A stretch of DNA of 64,000 nt, from contig NMRA01000486.1 of assembly GCA_002633005.1 (NCBI GenBank), positions 24,842 through 88,841 of the forward strand. Direction: 5' to 3'. The notes beneath the pieces are model-generated. The model saw nothing but the letters and a program-made list of their open reading frames with translations. It had not been told where the DNA came from and did no database searches. Both the position numbers and the translations under genes were made by a program. This stretch comes from Phoronis australis (taxonomy: Eukaryota; Phoronida; Phoronidae). This document shows positions 24,101 through 31,679 of the stretch, one piece after another. How positions within the stretch are numbered: the stretch's first letter is position 1; each line of letters starts with the position of its first letter.

Positions 24101-27100
24101 CTACAAAATCTGGCCCACCGACTATTGCTGATTTCTGCCAGAATAACTTTTTACCTGCTAACTCGATTCACAATCTTATTTTGTGGTGAACAAGATTTTT
24201 TGTTACTGTCACTACCTTGGAGCAGATTTTAAAATAACGTTTTTAGTATAAATTGTAAATTAAACTTTTTAACTTTTTTAATGGTCAAAAATCTGATTAT
24301 TTTCTTATTATTTTGTAATATGAACCTGGCTGTGTAATTTTATATGTTGTACCATGGAAATAGGCAAGCTTTATGTCACATTGACCTTTGACCTTACAGC
24401 TTACTGCTAAGAACATTCAGTGCATGCGGGCTATATTGAGTGTGGCCCATTGTCATGGAGGCATTCTGGGAACAGCCTGGCATATGGTAGTCACTACACT
24501 ACAGGTAAGGACACCTGGTGGTAATTTCTACTATATTGAGCATAGCCTGTTGTCATGAACAAGTATATTAAGCGCAGCTTAGCATGTGGTGGTCACTGCA
24601 CTACAGGTAAGGACACCTGGTGGTCATTTCTACTGTATCGAGCATAGCCTGTTGTCATGAACAAGTATATTAAGCGCAGCTTAGCATGTGGTGGTCACTG
24701 CACTACAGGTAAGGACCCCTGGTGGTCATTTCTAGTACCCGGTGCATACTCACCATTGTCAACTTATAAGCTAGAAGAATTGTCATTCACTAAAACCTAA
24801 GCCCTGGGCCAACTGTCGCTGTGTACATTGGGCTGATAGTCCTTACAGCCTGTTCAAGCCATGTTCATAATTTAGCTCTTGCAAAGCATGGATTTGTAGC
24901 TGGAGTCAGAACGATGACCATCTAGAAGTGTCATAATTAGTTTTAAATATAAAAGAAAATCTTGTCTGCTTTAGCTTTTGCAGACTTTCCATTAAATTCG
25001 AGAAATAAAGTGCTACACGTTATAAATAAATTACGCGACCACAAATTATTTGTATGCAAGTTGCATCCTAGCTGAGCACAAAGATAACAATTAGCCTAAA
25101 GTTAAGGATATCTCAAACCTTATTCACAAAAATTGTCAATTTTTACAATATTTCATGTGTCTAGCAAAATACCTTATCTTCATTCTCGGGGAACTTACAA
25201 AATATATGCTGTGTAGAAAAAAAAATTTAGAACCACCTTGGAACCGCACAACCGCATGGATATGTGTTTACTACTTATCCAAGGTCAAAGGTTACAGGGC
25301 GGTCACTCAAATCAAATCTCCCACCAGGTACAGAGCAGCTTCGTATGTACCCTTCGTTCTTTCATTCACCGAGTCGCTGTATTAGAGTCAACGAGGTGTA
25401 CTTATGATAGAACGGTGCCGGGGAAAACAAAGACAAAACAGTTTTGATCCTAAGGGAGTTGTACGTGCATGCGACTGTTGTGAACGAATGCTACAAGTCG
25501 CCTCATGCCATCTGTGGTCATGAACATAACACAAGTTGTGAAATGAGATAAATCTTCACCCAAATTCAGTGTTTCGATCTCATGCAAACGACATGCTTTG
25601 ACTACCGACTCGATTTTTGTTATCCTTTTCATACTTGGTTTTGTATCAGTCTCCCGGCACGTGATGTGTACAGACTGTGTTAATAACAATGAACTGTGAC
25701 CTATTTTAAGTAGGTCAAGTAACAGTAACAGTTGGTCTTACCTCGTGGCTGAGGACGGTACGTTTTAATGATAATTAAGTTAATTGCGCACTGTAAATTC
25801 GAGTGAATGTTGAAATAGCTAACATATTTAAGGCTTGTATAGGTTATATGTACCAAGAACAAGTTTTCACCAAATAATTAACCAAAGACTTTGAGATTGT
25901 CACTCGTCCCAGTTTAATCGGCTTTTTCTTGGCTTCTGCAGATCGACTTTATTTGAACTTAGGAACACGAGTTGTTGAAAATAGCTTGGTGGAATTTGCT
26001 GAAACTTTACAAACTTGATATTTATTCATCAATCTCAAAAACGCTTTTAGGATTTTCGCTAAAAAGGCCTAGTTTTTGCATAATGTAACAAAGACGAATA
26101 CGACTTCTATTTTTGACAAAAATTCCTTACGTTTTGCGATTTGATTTGTCATAGAAACCAAACGAAAGGACTAATTGAAAATTCCTAACAGCGTTTTGAG
26201 GTAACTGGTGAAGTTTTCGTTTAAAAAAGGTTTCATTAAAATTGACCGAGTGGTTATTTTACTGTGAATATACCTTTCTTAAAAATAAAATTTTGACTTA
26301 AAAAATGTGTTAACATAATACAAAACATATTTTGATATTCCCTGATCTCTCAGAAAATAATACTTTTACTAGTTAACAATGAAAGCTTATTTTGTTAAAT
26401 ATACTAGTAAGAATGGAAGCCACTAAGTAAGGTTTGAGGAAACCTTAAGTGACTTGTTACTCTGAGGTAACCTTAAGTGACTTGTTACTCTGAGGTAACC
26501 TTAACTGACTTGTTACTCTGAGGTAACCTTAACTGACTTGTTACTCTGAGGAAACCTTAACTGACTTGTTACTCTGAGGTAACCTTAAGTGACTTGTTAC
26601 TCTGAGGTAACCTTAAGTGACTTGTTACTCTGAGGTAACCTTAACTGACTTGTTACTCTGAGGTAACCTTAACTGACTTGTTACTCTGAGGTAACCTTAA
26701 CTGACTTCTTACTCTGAGGTAACCTTAACTGACTTCTTACTCTGTTTCAAAGCTGTGATCCATGTTTCTAAGGAGGTGCAATTGGCCCAACATTTCTGTC
26801 GTGGTTTCATTTTTGATATTGCATTGTGGGCCTTTCATGCTTGCTGGGTTGCATGCAGAGAATGATGAATTGTGTATCTTTCCATCATGTGACATGATGG
26901 TTGGAAATTTCTTGTGATCTGAAGATCATAACTTCCCATAATTCATTTTGCATAAAATGCTTCCTTCTTTCTGTAAAAATGTTAATTGGTGTTTGTGTGT
27001 TTTAAGTCATCCCGTATTATAGCTTCAATGGGTGTACCTGATTATTCCAGCATCTGGTGTGGATCCTTGGCCTTAAGCCGTCTGCTGGAGGCAGTCTCAA

Positions 27101-30100
27101 GGCAGGTAAACAGGCATCAGACAGTCCTAACGCCGTCATCACCACTGCAGCCATGGCTGATCTACCGGTACTCTCTGCAATGTTGTCCAGGCTGTTTGAG
27201 AGTTCTCAGTAAGTCCACGAAACATAGTCACCACACGTGTAACATGCTTCTATGCTAAATATGGTTAGATCTGTTTCACTGTCTTTACAGTAGGTGGCAC
27301 TCAGGACTGCTCTGGCTCTCTGAACTTTTTTAAGACTTAAGTGAAGGAATAATAACAGATAACATGGGACTGGTGCTCTTATCGCCCTCTGTTGTTGACT
27401 AGAAACAAAACTTATTTGAGCCAAATACTTCCACTGCATAAGTAAAATGTCCCGCCTTGATTGACTGTTACCACAAATCAAAAGACATGTTAAACGAGCC
27501 ATGCTTATAAGGGCAGGTAATTAAAGTTTCGAATCTTAAAAATGGGACTGTCCAATGAACTTGCTCAGATTTTGCCCGTAGTACAGTAGACGCCAAAAGC
27601 ACTCAGACAAAATGACTCAGATTCCCCATCATGACAGCTGGGTGGAAGCCAAATTCATCAAGAGAATAGTCTCCCCTGATGACTGAGAATGAAGGGAAAT
27701 TTTCTGAACAATTAGAAGGTGGCTAAGTCATTCTGTAGGTATAGTATTGCCACTTTAATCGTCATTATCAGTCATTTTTGGTGTCAACAGAATTAGCCGT
27801 CATGATGGCAAAACGTTATTGAGTTTAATTACTTTGTCCTGTTCTGCTCTGCGTTTGCTAAAATTACAAATTTTGAAGCCTTACTTTATTGCTACATATG
27901 CTCAGTACTCTGTCAAGCGTTGCTTGATTACAGCCTTACTCCATTGCTACATATGCTCAGTACTCTGTCAAGCGTTGCTTGATTACAGCTGTACATTTGT
28001 TTGTTAATCAATGTTATCCCTGTGACAAAACTTTCCACTTAAAATACTTGTGTTTGCTATGAGCAACCTGTTGAAGTCCACTTTTCCACCTTGTTTTGGC
28101 GTGACTTAAAGACTGTTTACATTCATCTTGTTAATGCAGGTACCTTGATGATGTTGCCCTGCACCACCTGATTGATGCCTTGTGTAAACTGTCAGCAGAG
28201 TCCATGGAGATTGCATACACCAATAGGGTAAGGCAGTGTGGCTAGGCAAAGCAGGTCTGGGACAAGGCGGGTCTGGGGCAAGGTAGGCCTGGGGTGAGGC
28301 AGACCTGGGGCGAGGCAGGCCTGAGGTGAGACAGGCCTGGGGTGAGGCAGGCCTAGGGAGAGGCTGGTCTGTGGAAAGGCAGGTCTGGGGAGAGTCCGGT
28401 CTGGGGCAAGCCAGGTCTGGGGTGAGGCAGGCCTGTGGTGAGGCAGGTCTGGGGAGAGACGGGCTGGGGGCGAGGCGGGTCTGTGGCTTCACTTGAACAA
28501 AACTCTTTGCTAGCAGACAAAAACTTAATCAAGTACATGTTTTTGAAGCTGTCAAGGTTCATTAAATCCATCGACATCTGTTTCGTTCTATCGAAATTCT
28601 AATACATTCGTTTAGGTAATGAATTGGTTTGCCTCAACATCTTTCAGCAAATCAGGGCTCAACATTAACTTTTTAAGCCACTTGCCCTTCGGGCAAGTAT
28701 TTGAAATTTTTACTTGCCCGAACAACGAATTCACTTGCCCCAAGTACAATGCCAAATAGCACCGTGCATGTGCACATAGGTAATGTGTCACCATAGGGCT
28801 GCCTGTGCTGAGCCTCCTCTTGTGTTGTGCACGCTATATACACGAGTTGCTATTTTTTAACGATTCTTCTTATAGAACATTTATTTATAAGGTGTGTCAA
28901 AACACTAAAGAGACAAATTAGAAGAGTTTCTCCGGTATCTGAACCATTGTCACACGATCACAGGCGCCGAAATGATCTAGGGCATGAACTCTAGACACTT
29001 CTGTGTATTCATTAGTTTATAAAAGCCCTCATGCATTAAACTTGAGTTGTTGCTAACCTGAATTTCAATTTTTGCTATCCGTAAAAATCTTGCACAGTTT
29101 TGGTCATCGGTACCTTGTATTAAATTAAAATCAAATTTTAACATATAATAATGCCACATATACTTTTATTTTCAATAAATAATTACATTTTTGAAAAATA
29201 GATAGACCGCGAAAAAGTCACCCTTCAGACTTCAGAGCGGCAATCCCAAAGACCATATTCCTCTTCTTTCGGAAGTCGCCACCAGGAGCCGGGAATTCAT
29301 AAGAATGTCCTTTGGAATTCCCCTGAATAAATACCAGGCCTTTTAAACTGCTGTGTTGTGTAAAAAATATGTCGTCAATCATTCACTTTTTAGCTTTTGC
29401 GCTTATCTGTATGACTTACATCCGCAGACGAACGCGGTGCTTCCAGCTGTACATGGGTAAACGCCGGCAAAAATCAAACGTCATCCCTTGTTCACTGTCT
29501 CGCAGGCCAGAAAACCTAATTTCCCATGACGGAACCCATCCCCGCACTCTTTTCGTTTCATATTATTGCTTTGATTCTTCCTGAACTCGTTTTTTAGCAA
29601 CTAAACCAATGCCGTCCAGGCCTGGACGGCTTCCATGTTTAGACGTTTTGCCAGAGTGCAGACGATCAGTAGTATCACGTGACAACTTATTCAGAAACTG
29701 CAGGGCACGTTCAGAGAATCGAAAGGATTTGACCGCGAGCGTCATCTGTGCACGCTGCATCACACTCGTTCTATTTTCCTTTCGGTGCTCATTCGAAGAC
29801 GGGAGTTTCTTTGACAGCCACAGGGGCTTTTTCGACGGTTTTTAGGCTTGTGTCGGGGTTCGTTACTTTGGAGCAAATGTCGAGCAGACAATCTTAGGAT
29901 CTACTTGCCTATGCGGCTAGCTTTTTAACTTGCCCATCGGGCAAGTACTTTTCAAATTCCACTTGCCCGACGCAAAATCAACATGTACACGGGCAATCGG
30001 GCAACCGTTAGTGTTGAGCCCTGCAAATTGTGCTTGATGTTGTTGGGTTGTGGTCCAAAAGGTGGCGCTTTCGTAAAAGCCAATTCAAAGTCTATGTTAC

Positions 30101-31679
30101 CTCTAACCTGAGTAGTAAGAACATAGCATACGTTTTAGTAAACCTTGTTATACATGAAATTAATCCCAGTTCGTCTACTTGCAGCTAGGAGTTAAATGTA
30201 GCCCTGAGGATGTTGTAAGCGCTATTGTTGCAATATTCTCACACATACTGCATATTCTATGGACTTGAAATTAAATCTAGTGTAATCACGTGCTTTATTG
30301 GTAATGTACGGCTACATGTCACAAAAGCTTGCATGGTCTCACTTTTCTGACTATAAACTTGCTCTATGACTTGCAGTCCAGCTAAAAGTTATTTGTATGA
30401 ATAGTGACTTGTGTCTTGCGGCTTGATGATGACAAGGCTCCTAACTCATGGAATGAAATTATTGTGAAACGTGTGTGAAGACTCTCTGTGCTCGCAGGTA
30501 GTGATTAAGTAAATTGTGTCTACAGATGGTTGACCACCGTAGGTAGTCATTATATTAAGTGAAGATTATGGTGCAAAAACTGAAAGGAAATAATGGATTG
30601 GATAATTACGGTTTTTGTTTCTTTTTTTCAATAGATAGTTTATTGAGTATTATTGGTTTTTAATGTGTTCTATTTTCATTCTCACCTGGGTTAACACCTG
30701 TGATCTATACGTACTTGTCGCTAAGGTGGTCCTTGGCAGTTTGCTTGCGAAACACTCCAAATAATTTGAATTTCACAGCACTTCAAATTCTTACTGAACT
30801 CAGTGTTATAAACCATGAAGAACCACGTCTGTACCAAACTTATGTAAGACTGTTTTAGCTGTGATTGAGGGTACCCGTTGATAAAACGAGCCCAGGGCTT
30901 TAAAACCGTGGAACACTAAACTAGCAGTGCATTTTAAGTAGGGTATAATCTTATCAAAACATAGTGTTTGTTGTTCGCAAGTTCTTCCTATTTAGGAAAT
31001 GAAGTTATTTGTAGATTGGGGAGTCACAAGTTATTTGTAGATTGGGAAGTCACAAGTTATTTGTAGATTGGGGAGTCACAAGTTATTTTACTTTCAGGAT
31101 CAACAGTCCTATCTACAATGGGGAGTTGAATGTTTAATGGAAAATGGCTGTTTGAATGTGAAAGTTTGAAATTTCAAATTTGGGCATTGAGCTGATGATA
31201 GGGTTTAAATTGGACAAATATGGTGTGTGTTGTATTACATAATCTTTTAACATTTTTTTATTCATACTATAATATTTCAATTACTTAAAGCTAATCACTT
31301 TAATATTTTGAACTCACAATTGAAATTTAAATTAGCAAATTACTTTTATGCGGTGATGAAAAACAAATAACGTACTTTTATTTCATGCTCTGAAGAATGT
31401 AAATAATTACGTTCAGTACTCAAAAAAATAGTTGAGCGCTAATCATATACATGTAAATTTCTGGTCATGTGATACTTTTCTATCATCGCATTAAAATCCG
31501 TTCTCATGAGTGAAGATTTTGAAAAGAAAAACGTCTGTCGTTGTTGATCTTTGTCCTATGATGACGTGTACTTTCAGGAACCGTCCCTGTTTGCTGTGGC
31601 CAAACTGTTGGAGACTGGACTGGTCAATCTAGTGAGAGTGGAGGTATTGTGGAGACCAGTCACGGCTCACCTGCTGGAG
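6035..31679 (+). CDS. MON2: MON2 orthologue, 5' half (19 coding exons)
   Basis: MON2 is a large HEAT-repeat-type scaffold related to BIG/GBF Arf-GEFs but without a Sec7 domain. It acts at the trans-Golgi network and endosomes with Dopey/ATP9A partners in endosome-to-Golgi retrieval. Nineteen GT-AG exons join in phase to 810 codons, close to half of the roughly 1,700-residue vertebrate protein. Exons 1-6 match the N-terminal DCB region, exons 7-13 the HUS-like region, and the rest the start of the middle solenoid. Diagnostic blocks include [74 protein letters not shown] and [15 protein letters not shown]. No stop or frameshift interrupts it. Introns run from about 0.4 to 3.3 kb. Introns 2, 3, 12 and 14 hold nothing I recognise. 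The remaining exons were not found in 31680-64000. Compared with the human protein as I remember it, the linker before the SWCG block (exons 12-13) is short, so a small exon may be missed between 18155 and 19394. Confidence 0.95.
6684..6832. repeat. Dispersed repeat, copy a (partner at 43629-43789)
   Basis: Shares with 43629-43789 the block GGCTTAACTGACCA, the block CCAAGCCGCCATTTTACCCG and a GGGTAAAA block. It contains an internal hairpin at 6743-6776 (TTTTACCC paired with GGGTAAAA around a CATG centre). It lies in MON2 intron 1. Confidence 0.65.
7381..7612. mobile_element. MITE-like foldback element in intron 1
   Basis: The ends are inverted repeats: GGGCCTGTTCCAAGAAA at the left, and TTTCTTGGAACGGGTCCC at the right. 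The interior is rich in repeated AACTTAAGA-type motifs in both orientations. At 232 bp with no coding capacity it looks like a non-autonomous foldback. No clear target-site duplication is visible. Confidence 0.6.
7806..7872 (+). CDS. MON2: MON2 exon 2 (codons 38-60)
   Basis: 67 nt, phase 0 to 1, from an acceptor cttgcag to donor gtaaga. Encodes [19 protein letters not shown], matching the start of the DCB domain. Confidence 0.93.
8524..8651 (+). CDS. MON2: MON2 exon 3 (codons 60-102)
   Basis: 128 nt, phase 1 to 0. Encodes [17 protein letters not shown] and the following [11 protein letters not shown] helix. Donor is gtaaca. Confidence 0.94.
9364..9495 (+). CDS. MON2: MON2 exon 4 (codons 103-146)
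   Basis: 132 nt, phase 0 to 0, acceptor ttgtag. Encodes [17 protein letters not shown] and [16 protein letters not shown] tandem array starts directly at its donor. Confidence 0.95.
9496..10145. repeat. Donor-anchored minisatellite after MON2 exon 4
   Basis: About 650 bp of tandem units with an 85-bp period made of two 42-bp half-units. Each half-unit has GGCCTCTACCATRG, then AATRTGG and a TCARTRTA block. The first unit begins at the exon 4 donor: the donor-spanning AGGTAATGTGGCT aligns with later TGGAAATGTGGGCT blocks, so the array appears seeded from the splice junction. The donor GT is lost in later copies. ORFs across it are repeat artefacts. Confidence 0.85.
10560..10692 (+). CDS. MON2: MON2 exon 5 (codons 147-191)
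   Basis: 133 nt, phase 0 to 1, acceptor tttgcag. Encodes [18 protein letters not shown] and the conserved VFERVV. Its last bases and donor are triplicated in the next 47 bp. Confidence 0.95.
10683..10739. repeat. Exon 5 donor triplicated in tandem (19-bp unit)
   Basis: Three copies of a 19-20-bp unit start at 10683, 10702 and about 10722, each with CTCACRAGG followed by T. The first copy spans the end of exon 5 and its donor (AAG|gtaagc). The second keeps a plausible donor (GAG|gtaggc) and the third is AAG|gtggca. Confidence 0.85.
10935..11250. repeat. 33-bp minisatellite in MON2 intron 5
   Basis: About ten units of 33 bp, each with GATATCRGTSCCA, then TGACC and GTTCATGG. Two 15-bp short units (GATGGGTGTTCATGG) are inserted at about 11130-11160. 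Because 33 is divisible by three the array is open on both strands, giving spurious ORFs. Confidence 0.9.
11597..11697 (+). CDS. MON2: MON2 exon 6 (codons 191-224)
   Basis: 101 nt, phase 1 to 0. The first part is a diverged linker and the exon ends in the conserved SDGFLLFQ before a gtaagt donor. The linker is shorter than my recollection of the vertebrate one. Confidence 0.9.
12360..12611 (+). mobile_element. tRNA-derived SINE, copy 1 (intron 6)
   Basis: The head is tRNA-like: TGTGGCCTTGTGGGAT resembles box A, and GGTTCGAGTCC at 12411-12421 is an excellent RNA polymerase III box B. A shared body follows with a GGCATGAAATTATT block, GATCAGTACA and an end CTGCAATTATTTTTAT. The same order recurs at 41561-41784 and in inverse orientation at 56683-56931. 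The head does not fold as an intact tRNA followed by a terminator, so it is a SINE and not a tRNA gene. Confidence 0.82.
12812..12937 (+). CDS. MON2: MON2 exon 7 (codons 225-266)
   Basis: 126 nt, phase 0 to 0. One of the best conserved exons: [17 protein letters not shown] and [13 protein letters not shown], ending FLQ before gtaact. Confidence 0.96.
13081..13383. repeat. Dispersed repeat, copy a (partner at 46321-46633)
   Basis: About 300 bp resembling 46321-46633 throughout. Shared landmarks are GACAAGGGCGATTTTG, GCCTATTTCTAGAATTTG-like and GAGAAT near the end. Both copies contain repeated AATTTGGGAC-type motifs. It lies in MON2 intron 7 and has no coding signal. Confidence 0.7.
13491..13685 (+). 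CDS. MON2: MON2 exon 8 (codons 267-331)
   Basis: 195 nt, phase 0 to 0, acceptor gcttctag. Encodes [18 protein letters not shown] and [18 protein letters not shown]. Donor gttagt. The last 34 bases are tandemly duplicated into the intron. Confidence 0.96.
13652..13719. repeat. 34-bp duplication of the exon 8 end into intron 8
   Basis: Copy 1 (13652-13685) is exon sequence starting GTCAGTGCTCATCAAG and ending in TTACTG. Copy 2 (13686-13719) starts at the donor, GTTAGTGGTCATCAAG, and ends in TTATTG. Copy 2 is followed by GTCATCG, the start of a third partial unit. The donor itself thus aligns with GTCAGT inside the exon, suggesting that the functional 5' splice site lies in a duplicated copy of exon sequence. 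Confidence 0.9.
14074..14198 (+). CDS. MON2: MON2 exon 9 (codons 332-373)
   Basis: 125 nt, phase 0 to 2, acceptor cttccag. Encodes [20 protein letters not shown] and ends at LIR, with the last codon split. Donor is gtagac. Confidence 0.95.
14199..14590. repeat. Donor-anchored 46-bp minisatellite after MON2 exon 9
   Basis: About eight units of 46 bp run from the donor onward. Each unit opens GTAGWC and ends GGCTCAG or AGCTCAG, so every junction recreates CTCAG|gtag, a close copy of the real donor ATCAG|gtag. Later units are more diverged. Confidence 0.92.
14741..14862 (+). CDS. MON2: MON2 exon 10 (codons 373-414)
   Basis: 122 nt, phase 2 to 1. Encodes [20 protein letters not shown] and [13 protein letters not shown]-rich microsatellite begins about 10 bases after the gtaagt donor. 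Confidence 0.95.
14873..14914. repeat. (TG/CG)n microsatellite
   Basis: Alternating TG with interspersed CG, close to the exon 10 donor. Confidence 0.9.
15450..16735. repeat. 21-bp minisatellite, about 60 copies, in MON2 intron 10
   Basis: Consensus unit is CTAGTTGTACATAGCAGTGCA, 20 bases plus one, with units degenerate mainly at the GTTGT, GTGCA and AGCAG positions. The array spans about 1.29 kb. Each unit contains two short palindromes (ACTAGT and TGTACA). Since 21 is divisible by three, it is open in several frames on both strands and yields long spurious ORFs such as VHSSALV or VHCYVQL repeats. Higher-order patterns (blocks ending GTGTATTAG, with variants AACAG) suggest local duplications of several units. 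Confidence 0.97.
17115..17268 (+). CDS. MON2: MON2 exon 11 (codons 414-465)
   Basis: 154 nt, phase 1 to 2, acceptor tttcag. A Gly/Pro-rich variable linker precedes the conserved [11 protein letters not shown]. The donor gtaagt is repeated twice more downstream. Confidence 0.94.
17249..17400. repeat. 63-bp triplication carrying the exon 11 donor
   Basis: Identical-looking donors (TTTgtaagtgac, or TTGgtaagt-like in the last) fall at 17269, 17332 and 17395, exactly 63 bp apart. The unit includes the last about 20 exon bases: exon GGCACAATAAAGCC corresponds to intronic GGTACAATTATAATG. Confidence 0.93.
17998..18155 (+). CDS. MON2: MON2 exon 12 (codons 465-518)
   Basis: 158 nt, phase 2 to 1. Encodes [16 protein letters not shown] and [13 protein letters not shown], then a polar linker ending SPAQ. 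Confidence 0.95.
19394..19475 (+). CDS. MON2: MON2 exon 13 (codons 518-545)
   Basis: 82 nt, phase 1 to 2. Encodes the conserved [15 protein letters not shown]. Donor gtaaca. Confidence 0.93.
19762..19935. repeat. Dispersed repeat related to 44870-45340
   Basis: Contains TTTGATGTATTGTATGGCATCTAGTG-type sequence and a TTTATTATTTTT run, resembling two blocks at 44870-45340 with TTTGACGTATTCTG. No coding is apparent. Confidence 0.5.
20110..20960 (+). mobile_element. LINE reverse-transcriptase relic in MON2 intron 13
   Basis: The frame opens with [20 protein letters not shown], corresponding to the GVPQGSILGP-type RT block, then MYAGDTTLS where the catalytic box should read YADD. A continuous stretch follows through [12 protein letters not shown] to a stop at about 20601. 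After a frame change it continues as [18 protein letters not shown] and NVPTYLSRN. It belongs to the CR1/Jockey-type non-LTR group and the same family as 1805-2640. It is 5'-truncated, frameshifted and mutated in a catalytic Asp, so inactive. Confidence 0.88.
21076..21260 (+). CDS. MON2: MON2 exon 14 (codons 545-607)
   Basis: 185 nt, phase 2 to 1. Encodes [32 protein letters not shown] and [11 protein letters not shown]. Donor gtacga. Confidence 0.95.
21652..21809 (+). CDS. MON2: MON2 exon 15 (codons 607-659)
   Basis: 158 nt, phase 1 to 0. The acceptor gcgtttag at 21651 is chosen because it alone restores the frame into [12 protein letters not shown]. Donor gtttgt is weak. The Ser/Gln-rich first half is a variable linker. 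Confidence 0.85.
22080..22680. other. Unassigned block in intron 15
   Basis: Non-repetitive sequence with a CCAATCAG box at about 22106 and an ORF of 109 codons on the minus strand (22220-22549) that shows no family motif. The plus-strand reading is broken by stops. It may be transposon debris. Confidence 0.25.
22795..22965. repeat. Dispersed repeat related to 3455-3650
   Basis: Shares the order GCCGGA, CTTTTCGGC, a GAGGAGGT-like block and AACAAATACTCC with the 3455-3650 segment near the THAP relic. Confidence 0.45.
23070..23900. other. Assembly gap (831 N)
   Basis: Continuous N within MON2 intron 15. Translated frames spanning it have no meaning. The flanking exons 15 and 16 join in phase, so no coding exon need be hidden here. 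Confidence 0.99.
24400..24504 (+). CDS. MON2: MON2 exon 16 (codons 660-694)
   Basis: 105 nt, phase 0 to 0, acceptor ccttacag. Encodes [20 protein letters not shown] and [12 protein letters not shown]. Its 3' two-thirds is repeated twice downstream. Confidence 0.96.
24431..24734. repeat. 100-102-bp triplication of exon 16 end plus donor
   Basis: Copies at 24431-24530, 24531-24632 and 24633-24734. Each carries a version of the exon end (GGTCACTGCACTACAG in copies 2 and 3) and an intact donor CAG|gtaaggac at 24505, 24607 and 24709. Copies 2 and 3 are nearly identical to each other and diverged from the real exon, with indels in the exon-like part, so they look like decayed pseudo-exon ends that kept the splice site. 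Confidence 0.95.
26436..26746. repeat. 28-bp minisatellite in MON2 intron 16
   Basis: About eleven units of 28 bp with alternating AAGTGAC and AACTGAC variants. Each unit junction contains CTCTGAG|gtaacc, a good 5' splice-site match, though no coding exon is adjacent. Confidence 0.95.
27051..27208 (+). CDS. MON2: MON2 exon 17 (codons 695-747)
   Basis: 158 nt, phase 0 to 2, acceptor tattccag. Encodes [19 protein letters not shown] and [18 protein letters not shown], last codon split by the donor CA|gtaagt. Confidence 0.95.
27881..27989. repeat. 55-bp tandem duplication in intron 17
   Basis: Two nearly identical copies starting TTACTTTATTGCTAC and TTACTCCATTGCTAC, each ending GATTACAGC. Confidence 0.95.
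28140..28227 (+). CDS. MON2: MON2 exon 18 (codons 747-776)
   Basis: 88 nt, phase 2 to 0, acceptor taatgcag. Encodes [18 protein letters not shown] and ESMEIAYTN. Donor gtaagg opens a GC-rich minisatellite. Confidence 0.95.
28228..28490. repeat. Donor-anchored 16-bp minisatellite after MON2 exon 18
   Basis: About sixteen units of 16 bp, consensus GGYCTGGGGTGAGGCA. Many junctions recreate donor-like gtgagg, gtaggc or gcaagg next to the real donor AGG|gtaaggca. The minus-strand ORF of 128 codons with PRPASPQ repeats is an artefact of this array. Confidence 0.93.
28653..30023. mobile_element. 1.37-kb inverted-repeat DNA transposon in MON2 intron 18
   Basis: The ends are CAGGGCTCAACATTAAC at left and, reverse-complemented, CAGGGCTCAACACTAAC at right. 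CAAAT directly flanks each end (28648-28652 and 30024-30028), a 5-bp target-site duplication. The subterminal regions carry several GGGCAAGT/ACTTGCCC palindromes. CAGGG termini with a short duplication suggest a hAT relative (hAT5-like), as an inference. The interior has only a 66-codon minus-strand ORF (29563-29763) with [15 protein letters not shown], which I cannot assign. Probably non-autonomous. Confidence 0.75.
31003..31092. repeat. 26-bp tandem repeat, three copies
   Basis: Units read AAGTTATTTGTAGATTGGG plus AGTCAC with almost no divergence. Lies in MON2 intron 18. Confidence 0.93.
31578..31679 (+). CDS. MON2: MON2 exon 19 (codons 777-810), last one found
   Basis: 102 nt, phase 0 to 0, acceptor ctttcag, donor gtgagt. 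Encodes [17 protein letters not shown] and [12 protein letters not shown]. The strong donor shows that the gene continues, but the next expected exon was not found downstream. Confidence 0.95.

Noticed and set aside
28106-28492. Proline-rich minus-strand ORF of 128 codons
   Set aside because: Overlaps MON2 exon 18 antisense and is read from the GC-rich 16-bp minisatellite.
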